Below are positions 24,897 to 34,437 of a stretch of 64,000 nucleotides of DNA, piece after piece. Source of the DNA: Cryptomeria japonica (taxonomy: Eukaryota; Streptophyta; Pinopsida; Cupressales; Cupressaceae); contig NW_026728914.1 of NCBI RefSeq assembly GCF_030272615.1, positions 62,001-126,000 on the forward strand, written 5' to 3'. Position numbers and translations under genes: made by a program. The number at the start of each line of letters is the position of its first letter. The stretch's first letter is position 1. The notes beneath the pieces are model-generated. The model saw only the letters and a program-made list of their open reading frames with translations, was not told the origin of the DNA and made no database searches.

Positions 24897-24901
24897 GATT
24901 C
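24897..24901. repeat. Target site duplication of element D, right copy
   Basis: GATTC, four of five bases equal to the left flank. It belongs to the integrase of element C. Confidence 0.75.
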
Positions 24902-25860
24902 TTGTGCTTTGCAATTCTATTCTGTTGTGGAGTGTATACGACATAATGCTGAAGATCAATCTCCGCAAATGTAAAAAAATCCTCAAGTCTTTTGTTCACA
25001 TATTCCCTTCCATTATCTGTGAGAAGAATCTTCACCACTTTCCCAGATTGCTTCTCCACATGAGTCTTGAAGTCCTGAAATCTATGAAATACTTCACTCT
25101 TATGAATAATAAATTAGACCCAAGTAAAGAAAAAGTAGTCATCAATGAAGGTGAGGCCATAGCGGGCCTTACTAAATGAAGTTGTTGGAAATGGACCCAC
25201 TACATCACTGTGAACAAGTTGAAGAACTTCCAAAGCTCTCCAAGCTTCCCCCTTATCAAACTTCTGCTTGGGATGCTTGCCCATGGAACACCCTAAACAT
25301 ACACCCTCTGAAAAACTGATTCGAGGTAAACCAGTGACCATGTCTTTAGTGCTGAGTTGCTAAAGATAGCAGTAGTTGAGGTGACCAAACCGCTCATGCC
25401 ATAGCTTAGTTTCAGAATTTGAATGAGTAAGCAAGGCCCTAGAAGGAGAACTTGGCACAAAGTGGGAGAATGAATAAAACCTTGAGTTGTCATTGACTTG
25501 TCCCACTGCTACCAAGGCATCATCATCATGTTCCTTTACCACAACTGAATCAGGGGTAAACTCAACCTTTTTCCCATTCCCATAGTGAGTGATTTGCTAG
25601 ATAGAGAGAAGGTTGGTAGACAAGTTAGGACCTTAAAGAACATTCTCAAATGTTCCATCATCCATGTCAACTGAACTTTTCCCTTCAACCTTTACTTGTG
25701 TATCATCACCTATGTAAATGTGAGGTACCTTAGATGGCTCCAATGAAGAATACTGCTCTTTTGTAGAACCCATGTGATAAGAGGCACCTAAGTCAATTAT
25801 CCACTTGTATGAAGAACTTGTAGTAGCCACAAAGGCTTGCCCTTTTCCCTTAGATTGTGA
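24897..25860 (-). pseudogene. Element C protease and N-terminal integrase
   Basis: The protease motif is WIIDLGASYHM at about 25770-25805, where the family has DSGAS, so the Ser of the DSG triad is Leu. The integrase zinc motif is HERFGHLNY ... CLGCSMGKH (about 25270-25405), followed by LVHSDVVGPF and FIDDY of the core. The gene is cut at 24896/24897 by the right LTR of element D, inside the conserved block after the catalytic Glu. It resumes at 10741. Confidence 0.85.
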
Positions 25861-26091
25861 GGAAGAGGAAGGAGTTGAATCCTTCTTTGTGTAGGTGGAT
25901 GACTAGTTGATGTTGTTTTTCTTGAGAAGATTTGTCAACTCATCAACTTTCTTGGTGTGGAATCGATGCTCATCATAACCATACTTCTTGCAATATGCAC
26001 AAGTTGGTTTATCTTTCTTAGGTGGTGTTCCCTTCTTGGAAGAGGATGAAAAATCATCTTGTGATGGAGAGGATGATTGTCCTTTTTCTTG

Positions 26092-26796
26092 CTATGGCTT
26101 TGACTTAGATTGCTTCTTCTTCTTGTTGGAATCTTTGCCTTGACTTCCTTGACTTCCTTGATTAGCGACCAAAGCCTTGGAATTTGAAAAATTGAGAAGC
26201 CCCATGTTCAATAACTTAGATTGTTCCAATATCAACATTTCTAGGAAAGCATCAAATGAAGGCATGATGTAGGAACTCCCCAGTCTCAAACAATGAGTTT
26301 GGAACCTAGACACAAATGTTGCATATTCTGGTGCAAGCTTATCCAACAAGTTCAATATCAACTAAGCATCCTTCTTGTCAATTGCACAATCCTTAAGCTT
26401 TACTCTTAGCTCATTTGCTTTGGTGACATAATATTGGATTGTATCAAAACTCTTGGGATCCAAGTTGGTTAGATCATTGTCAATTTTGTAACCTTTGATT
26501 TCATCAACTTGACCATACAATTTTTGAAACATATCCTGAGCATCTTTGATTATAGTACACTTCTCAATATGAAAGATGAGGTCATCTAATACATACTTGA
26601 ACAAAGTTCCAAGAGCCATGCAATTTTTAGTGATTCATTCTAACTGAGCATTAGGATCAGCCTTAGGATCAGGTGGTGCTGTTATTGTTCCATCTATGTA
26701 ATGTGTGAGACCTTTTTTCATTAATTTGCTCCATACTTTAATTTTCCATGATGCATAATTATGTGGAGTTAAAGGTGGAAATTTATGAGGACTCAT
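26092..26796 (-). pseudogene. Element C gag
   Basis: The start is the ATG at 26796 (MSPHKFPPLTPHNYASW), about 985 bases after the primer site. The N-terminal NYASWKIKVW block and the following helical region fit copia gag. In-frame stops fall near 26636, at about 26362 and at 26092. Past 26092 a Lys/Ser-rich tail leads to a zinc-knuckle-like CAYCKKYGYDEH at about 25970-26005. Broken but clearly one ancestral gag. Confidence 0.8.
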
Positions 26797-27769
26797 TGCA
26801 ACAAAAATGAAAGATCACAAGCAAAGAGAGGCACAATCACACAAGACACCCCCCAAAAGTGATGATTAGGCACTTTATACTTAGTGCATGTACAATGGGC
26901 CACTTGCAAAAAATGGCAAAGTGGACTTCTGATTTCAATTTTATAGTTGACTCAATAAGGCCAAAAGAGACTCAAACTAATAGTGCAAGAGATCTAAACT
27001 AAGATCCAAGCAATTTATAAGTACCAAATAGGCCAAATAAGACCAATATCTGAAAGTAAAATTTCCACTTAAAATATCTGAAATCTGATCATAGATTATG
27101 AAAGTAGACAAAAAAACATGCACTTTCAAAAAAAATGACACCTGAAAAGAATTTCGTATGAGCTTAAAAGAGGCCTTTGAAGTTGCAAAATTGAGGATTG
27201 GGCAGGTACAACTGAGAGAATCCGAAAATTCCAAAAACATTGTACATCAAAATCAGAAAATAAGAACACCGCTGCGAAGAGCACGAAAAATAGCCCAAAT
27301 AAAAAAAAATGCACCCAAAAGGAGCAAAATTGAGCAAGTTATGGGCCTCCAAAGTTGACCCAAAAATATAAACTATTCAATGGAGAGGGGTCTAAAAATT
27401 TCCAAATAAAATGCTGACTTGGCACTGTTGACTAGGTGCTGACTGTGCACTACTGACTGGGCAGAAGATACAGATCCTAAAAACAATTTTCAATTTTTTT
27501 TTTTTTGAAAAAAAAGTTTTCAACTGGAAAATTAATCCGAAAATTTCGTACCGTATCGCCCGAATTGGGCAGAAAATTTCCTCCACACCCAAAAATTGGT
27601 TTTTGCCAAAACAGGTTGAGTTTATACTCAATTTTTATGGAGACGGCCTCCTGGACACAATGGTGAGGGTGAAAACACTCTAAGATGCCTCCAAAAAGCA
27701 CAGTCACTCAGATCTAAAAATAGAAGCCTTCCTTGATGTCTCCAAAAACCAATCAATGAAGCTCCAATG

Positions 27770-27781
27770 GCTCTAATACCA
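27770..27781 (-). other. Element C primer binding site
   Basis: The minus strand reads TGGTATTAGAGC, one transition from the standard iMet-complementary TGGTATCAGAGC. It directly touches the 5' LTR at 27782. Confidence 0.85.
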
Positions 27782-28231
27782 TGTGATATTTTGCCAAGAT
27801 CAAGGGCACAATGAAAAGCATAAAAAAAAGATAATAGAATGACAAGAACAAATGGTATTCTCATCAATATGCAAATGATCAATTGGATTCACCAATACAA
27901 TGAATATAGGCCTGCTTATATAGGCAAGGTCATATAGATGTATGAGTACACAATCATGACATGTGGCTCAATGAGAAACAAGGGTAGGTAAGAAATATTA
28001 GGGGTAGGTAGGAGAAATAATATAATATTCCACAAGAGGTGGATGACCCACCAAATGTGGAGTGTAATAGCAAAATAAGACCACAAAAGGTGGAATTTCT
28101 CCTACAAGCTCTCTCCCTATGTGCACACTTCCATAAGTGTCTCAAATACAAACTACGAAGAGATGTATTATCCTAAGTTAACTTAAGTAAAGTGTAATAA
28201 TATCCATAATGAATATTTATTTACACCAACA
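27782..28231 (-). repeat. Element C 5' LTR (right copy)
   Basis: The 450-bp LTR starts TGTGATATTTTGCC and ends TTACACCAACA. It matches 7830-8277. The palindrome of the left copy has one change here (CCTAAGTTAACTTAAG). Confidence 0.93.
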
Positions 28232-28236
28232 GTTCT
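28232..28236. repeat. Target site duplication of element C, right copy
   Basis: GTTCT is identical to 7825-7829. It belongs to the gag codons of element B. Confidence 0.92.
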
Positions 28237-29112
28237 TTTAGCTTCTTCTCTTAATCTTGCATGTCTATCAGGACACCTAGATGCCATATGACCAATTTTA
28301 TTGCAGTTAAAACATTTAAATGGTGCTTTACATTCATACTTACTTCCAAATGGACCTTTAGGCATTTTTCTTGCAAATAGTGCTTGAAGCTCTTCCCATT
28401 CTTCATTTTCCCTTCTGATGTATTCAAGTTTTCTTGTATAAAGTGCTTTCCAATCAAATTTATCAGATGATGATGATGCTATAGTTGATGATGATGCTTT
28501 GAAAGCTAGATCCGTCTTAATTGTAGCAACAGGGTCCTCAAGTTCAAAAGTTGAAAGTTTTCCAACCAAAGTATCTCTAGATACTGATGTATTAGGCATT
28601 GTTCTTAATTCATTAATAGAAGTTACTTTCATTTTGTATGTCAGTGGAAATTCTCTTAAAACTTTAGAAACAATCTCATTTTCACTTAACGATCCTCCAC
28701 AACATTGTGTACCCAAAAAAATTTCATTAACTCTTTCCATAAAAGAAAAAATCCTTTCATCTTCTTTCATATTCAGATTTTCATACCTGACCTGGAAGCA
28801 TTCCAGTTTTGTAATTTTGACAGTGGTATCTCCTTCATTCAATGTCTCCAATTTGTCCCAAATAGCTTTATCAGTAGATCAGTCTGATAATGCACTCAAA
28901 AGTGCTTCTCTTGCTTTGCAATCATTCTCTTGATCTTTAGCCAAGGTAGGTGGATTAGGTTGACTCTGTGTAGGACCAAAATAACCATTCTTTGTAACAT
29001 CCCATATGTCTCTTTCAATGTAATTCAGATGTGTCTCCATTTTGATCTTCAATATACCATAGTTAGTTCCATCAAGTTTCAGACTGTCCTTCCTGAAATA
29101 ATTAGTTGTCAT
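28232..29112 (-). pseudogene. Element B gag, N-terminal part
   Basis: Starts at the ATG at 29112 (MTTNYFRKDSLKLDGTNYG), the usual copia gag opening in which a Trp or Tyr follows a GTNY motif. A CX2CX4HX4C zinc knuckle (CFNCNKIGHMASRC) lies at about 28265-28310. One in-frame TGA occurs at about 28879. The gene is cut at 28232 by the LTR of element C, and its continuation begins at 7829. Apart from the stop, most of this segment is open. Confidence 0.87.
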
Positions 29113-29155
29113 AGAATCTCCTCAAGCTGTTAAACTTCTGCAAAAAGAGGACCTA

Positions 29156-29167
29156 GCTCTGATACCA
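29156..29167 (-). other. Element B primer binding site (initiator Met tRNA type)
   Basis: The minus strand reads TGGTATCAGAGC. Two bases separate it from the LTR terminal TG at 29170. This sets the 5' end of B on the right. Confidence 0.9.
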
Positions 29168-29169
29168 AT

Positions 29170-30254
29170 TGTTAGGACCCAGAGTCAACTGAGAAGGGGG
29201 GGTGAATCAGTTGTCTATTAATTTCAACCCAAATATAAGTTAATCAAACTTGATGCATAATACCAGTAAACCAAACTTAATGTTGGTTGACAGTTTAACA
29301 GTTAATAACAATACCGGTGAAGCTTAATGCATTAAACAGAAAGAGAAATAATATCCACAACACATAACACATAGATTGTATGTGGAAACCCTATAAGGGG
29401 GAAAACCATAGTGAGAAACCTTACCCACAATCAGATGATACTACTATAGATAGTATGTGTGTACAAATGGGGTCTGTACATGCAGAAAGGCCAACTGCCT
29501 AGAGCTCACTGCTTTGTCACAAAATGAGAGTCACACTGACTACAATTAGATGATTAGATCCAATGATAATGTACTGCTCAAAGTAGCATCTTCATATGTT
29601 GGATTTAGTACTAGTTAAGCTCTGATTATCTCCTTCATACCTTCCTTGAATCTTCAAATGATGCCTGTGTGAATAGCTCTTCTTATATTCACATATACCG
29701 AATAACAACCTTATAATACTTTATTATATTACCGTCTTAATCTCAAAAATGATATCTTACATATATACCAAAACCTAAGACCAAATGTGTAGGTTAGCTC
29801 ACTAAGAATATTACAATAAAATTAATTACAAATGAATCAATATGCGATGCATCATGTCATCTCAATGCATTTATAATAATAACTAATCAATAAATCATCT
29901 CCATAATGTGTCGTACTGATTTAGAATAAATAATGCATGCCGGTCCATAACCTAGACCAATTTGCCGGTAACAACAAATATGCCAACTCGATTAAACCAG
30001 TAACCAAATCACCAAAACCAAGTGTCCCAACCATGTCTTCAACATAACCAAGTAATCTTCAGATGATAACAAATCATCCTCAGTGTCAATAAATAGTATA
30101 ACCTGTTGGTGAACCAAATACCAGTGACTGTGCATAAGTCACTGAATATGACAGTGAACATAACCAAATATATCCAGAAAGATAAGTGATGATAAGTGTT
30201 GACAAGTGTTGACATCAATGACAAAACCAATGCAACACATCCATAATACCAACA
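29170..30254 (-). repeat. Element B 5' LTR
   Basis: On the plus strand it starts TGTTAGGACCCAGAGTC, a form common in plant copia LTRs, and most likely ends at the CA of TAATACCAACA at 30254. The outer end rests only on this terminal CA and on the change to coding-like sequence downstream; no partner LTR is in the window. Confidence 0.7.
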
Positions 30255-30330
30255 TCATCAATCCCTTGCCACTAGCCTAGAAACATTAGGTAGTGGTGCC
30301 ATAGCTGTTTCCACACAAATTAACAAATGA

Positions 30331-32533
30331 GGAAGATTTAGGGATAGGTGTCGTCAATTCTATGTCGATGGGCTATCATACGAGGGAGTAAAAAACAAAA
30401 ATATTAGTAAACAACAAATATGTGCCCTTTTCGTTGATCCCAAAACTAGTCAGTCATTACCTCTTAATGCAAAGAGGTTTCCCATACATTGGTGTACCAA
30501 TGTACAGATGAAGAATATTTTTTGGTAGAAGTGGTGGATGGTCTTTGATGATCCACCTTGTAATAATTATGAGGTGCCATTATATTTTTTGAGAAAAGTA
30601 TATTGTGAGTTTGTGCTCAATGTGTGCCCAAACTATTTTGACATGAGAGAGTTCCATGGTAGAAGTGGTGGCTTTTCCCAAGATAGACCTGGAGCCCATA
30701 GGCGATTACCCATAGAGAGTCACCGCCCCCTAGCACCCAAACCCAAGGTGCATCAGGTTGTCCTAGTAGAGCAGAAAGAGTCGATGGAGCTACAAACTCT
30801 TTAGGCAGCCACAATATTGACTGGTGCCATCATACAACATGGGACGTTGTTAGCACACCCTATTGTATTGGATGATGAGCCATTACTTACTCCAAGTGGT
30901 GATAGAGAGCCCATCCAGCATATGTGTGTTAGTTGCTCGAGGATAGATGATGCAGCCAGTGCAGATGGATCCTCATATCATTTGTGCACAATTTGTGGGA
31001 GTAGATGTCAGGCCCGCACGACTAAGGATTTCACACTGACAGATGAGTTTATGGACATGGTGTTTGCCCATGAGCGACAGACACAAGTGTGTTGATTTGA
31101 ATTCATAGCATTTTATTTATTAGTCACTTTAAATTTGTAATTACATAAATGAATTTTCATTTATACATTGATTTAAATTGAGACAAATAATATGCATTTC
31201 AGGATGCAGCAACGGTATCCCATACTCCTCCACTAGTTACTATAGCTGCAACTTTGATGTTTGAAGTATAAATTTTGTAACATGTTAAAATAGAAAAGTA
31301 CACTTTGAATTTAAAAAAATAAAAGATATACTATCTTTAATGCTTGGTCCAATTTTTGGTTTGTAGGTGTTGATAGGGGACCAAATGTCCCAGATTGATG
31401 ACATCACACTCTCAGTGATCGATTTTGGCCTACAAGGCTATACGGTATCATATTTTGTACAACCCTTTTTATGTATTTTTTTGATCGAATATGCAAGTCA
31501 TTTCATTTTAGATTTTTAAAATTATGTTTAATTTATTATCTGTACTAATATCTCATGTTAATTTTGTTTTTTTAGGTTACCCCTCTGGGTCTAGGGCTCA
31601 TCTTAAGAAAAAGAATTCCTCAAAGATGCCAAAATGTGGGAAGAAGTTAATTGAACACATTTTTAGTTGTACAATATTTTGACAATGTTGAAATCAAGTA
31701 TTAGTTGGGGTTTGTAGATTGATTAGTGTTTTTTGTCTATTTTACATGTACAACAACCATTGAGCTATGTGGATTTGTTGAATGCACTTGATTTGCCTAT
31801 GGATCAAGAGAGGGCGGAGGTATGTATCTCTACTTTATTTCCTTGATTTCACAATTATATGCACACATACATGTGAACTTGTGATATATTATAATCTTAT
31901 AATTTTTTCAAACAAGAAATATGCATACCTATTTCATCAATGATGAACCCTCTTCCGTGCATTGGAGAAGCATCTCAGAATCTGGTACACTTTTGTTTGA
32001 TATGTAAAATTAATTGTTTTTAACCTTCAATACTTATCATTCTATTAAATGTATTTAATCATTGAATATTTTTTGTATAGGTAATAGCTGCAGTTTCTCC
32101 ATCAATGGTTAGCCATCCTTAGTCCATTAGAGAAGCATCTCAAGCACAGGTACGTCACTATTCTTGATATTATAGCTTTTAAGTGTTTCTGAAATATTTA
32201 TGTTAGTACATTGTATTAATTGTACATTTAATCTACAATAGACCCCTTTGCGGTATGGCCATAACATGGATCCACTTAAGTATGTCTTCAAGAAAACTCC
32301 TAAGAGTGACAAGGAGAGGAGAGTGAAGACATTAGCTCATAGATCAGCCAATGAGGTAATCTACATTTCAATTACAAAAGAATTATAGTTAAATGCATAG
32401 TTATGTTGTTAATTGTGAACTATTTTCTACATAATAATTCTAACTTGGTTTTTGAATTGTGGTTTTGCAGCCATCTACAGAACCACGTACTGCATTGAAA
32501 AGGCTTGATTTTGATGATCCACCACAAGTTTAG
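30331..32533 (+). pseudogene. Multi-exon gene of unknown function (transposon gene 1)
   Basis: A long first exon (about 30331-31085, in-frame TAGs near 30526 and 30802) encodes a Trp/Cys-containing region, a basic Pro-rich stretch and a CX2C ... CX2C pair (MCVSCSRIDD, LCTICGSRCQ). Small exons follow with good GT-AG ends and phase 0 throughout: 31203-31265, 31367-31444, 31576 to about 31640, about 31750-31819, about 31930-31984, 32081-32149, 32242-32355 and 32471-32533 (ends in TAG). An in-frame TAG lies in 32081-32149. Some acceptors (near 31750 and 31930) are unclear. The 5' end is probably cut off by element B. I recognise no family. Confidence 0.6.
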
Positions 32534-33030
32534 GATCATATAGTGTTATTTTTTGTCATAAAATGACCAATACATGTAGGTATATTCTACATTTTTATTG
32601 TATATCAATTTGGAAATGGCATATGCCACATTTTTGTAATACTTGTATTGACTTGGCAAACATGCCTTTTTTTATATATATAAATATTGATATTCGATCC
32701 AATAAATATGTTTTGAGTTCATTATTTTATATTCGTTGTATTTTGTGGTTGTCCTTTTATAAATTTAATTGATCATTTTCCTATGTAATCAACAATATGA
32801 ATATAAACAACAAAAATATATGATATAAAACATTCAATCGTGGAATATGAATTGATAAAATTTCTAAAATGTTTAATTAACCCTACAAAACTCCTTGTAT
32901 TTAGTTCATTATTGTGTATTCATTGTATTTGGTGGCTTCCCTTTTATAAATTTAAATGAATATTTTCATATGTAATCAACAATATGAATATAAACAACAA
33001 CAATCAACAATATGAATATAAACAACAATA
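32534..33030. other. Non-coding AT-rich spacer
   Basis: This is the 3' flank of the plus-strand gene. A short direct repeat of TATGAATATAAACAACAA-type sequence is seen around 32790-33030. I find no gene. Confidence 0.6.
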
Positions 33031-33034
33031 TGTG

Positions 33035-33920
33035 TTTGGTGCAAGAGCACCCTCACGCTGACAATGGTCAAATTTTGTTTGTTGTGTGCACAGACCAATG
33101 TCACAAGCGTGTCCGGGTGGGTAGTTTTATGCAATTCATGCCCCTGTCATGCATCCCAAAGCGCCAAAACGTCGAGAGTCATACCATACCGGTGCGATCT
33201 CTCAAGTGCGCTGAGTCCAAAAAATTGTCAAAATTTGACGGATTGTTTCTTGAAATCCAGAACACATATGGTCAATCCATTTGAACCTGTGGGGTCATGT
33301 CAGGCTCCTTTAGAATGGCCTATCTTTTTTTTTGATGACTCGAAGCCACTTTCTATTAGTAGCATTTTTCGTCTGTTGCAAAAATCGTTAGTTGCATGCG
33401 ATGCAAAGTTGCAAGATTGGCTAAAATTGATTCAATTTGTCGTGTGAAAAAACTGACATCACGAGTGCATCCAGGTGAGTAGGTTTATGGTAGGCATGCC
33501 CCTCTCATGCATCCCAAAGCACCGGAACATCGAGAGTCATACCGTACTGGGGCAATCTCTTAAGTGCCATGAGTCTTAAAAATTGTCAAAATTTGACGAA
33601 CTATTTCTTCAAATATAGGACACATATGGTCAATCTTTTTGAACTCATGGGGTCATGTGAGTCTCCTCTACAATTTCCTATCTTGGTTTTTGACGATTCA
33701 GAGCAATTTTCAATTGGTAGTAATTTTTTGCGTGCTGCAAAAACTGTCAGTTGCATGTAATGCAAAGTTGCAAGATTGGCTAGAATTGATTCGGTTTGTT
33801 GTGTGCACAAACTGACATCATGAGCACATCTGGGTGGGAATTTTTATGCTATGAATGCCCCTCTCATGCATCCCAAAGCACCGGAATGTCGACAGTCATA
33901 CCCTACCGATGCAATGTACA
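33035..33920. repeat. Tandem repeat, period about 358 bp, 2.4 copies
   Basis: GCATCCCAAA recurs at 33151, 33509 and 33868, giving periods of 358 and 359. The copies share long blocks, for example the stretch ending ATTGTCAAAATTTGACG and the stretch GCAAAGTTGCAAGATTGGCT. The third copy breaks off near 33920. Short ORFs over it are weak and not conserved between copies. It lies between the two convergent genes. Confidence 0.88.
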
Positions 33921-34089
33921 AGTTGTTTGACAGCTTTTTTGACAATTTTTTTGACAACAATGACAATTTTTGCTCAAATTGTATCTAGTCTCAATGTATG
34001 ACCCCTATGACATGATAATGACTCAAATAATTCTCCATGATTATACAAGAATTAAGAATTCTCATGATTGACCAGGGACACATCACATA

Positions 34090-34380
34090 TACTCCAATCA
34101 TAGTCATAAAACATCTCATGGGATTTTATACAAAATTTGGCATTACAATATGTCTGATTCATCTCATCGCCATTTTAATATACAAATCATCTCATGGGCT
34201 TTTATACAAAATTTTGCATTACAATATGTGTGATTCAGCTCATCACCATTTTAAGATACAAAATTTTGCATGTACATATGTACAAATTAGCTCATTGCCA
34301 TTTAAATATACAAAATTATGCCCCTAAACATGTAAAAATCAGCTCATGGGCATTTATATATACAAAAAATGAATATAGAA
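34090..34380. repeat. Degenerate short tandem repeat, about 55-60 bp units
   Basis: Units of the form CTCAT(C/G)GCCATTT ... ATACAAAATTTTGCAT ... recur about five times. They differ by many changes. No coding sequence. Confidence 0.65.
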
Positions 34381-34437
34381 TAATTCATCAATGATTTATA
34401 CAAAATTCTCAAAATCATTCTACTCTGAACTGTAGAA

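Larger units (their letters stand above)
7830..28231 (-). mobile_element. Element C: Ty1/copia retrotransposon inserted in B, split by D
   Basis: Both LTRs are present (7830-8277 and 27782-28231), starting TGTGA and ending ACACCAACA, with a primer site next to the right copy and a purine tract next to the left copy. The flanking 5-bp duplication GTTCT (7825-7829 and 28232-28236) is perfect. The coding order is gag, protease, integrase (interrupted by D at 10742-24896), reverse transcriptase, RNase H. Without D it is about 6.2 kb, a normal copia size. By eye its LTRs differ at roughly 6-7% of positions (not a computed alignment). Confidence 0.93.
4667..30254 (-). mobile_element. Element B: Ty1/copia retrotransposon, split by elements C and A
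   Basis: Its pieces are the 5' LTR (29170-30254), primer site (29156-29167), gag (28232-29112), then after the 20.4-kb insertion of C the rest of gag/protease, integrase, reverse transcriptase and RNase H (4667-7829). The reading frame across C is restored exactly when one copy of the 5-bp duplication is removed. The 3' LTR is absent and presumably lies beyond element A, left of the window. The span includes the nested elements. Confidence 0.85.

Noticed and set aside
33012-33447. Overlapping ORFs of 90 and 127 codons
   Set aside because: They cover the 358-bp tandem repeat and are not open in the next copies.
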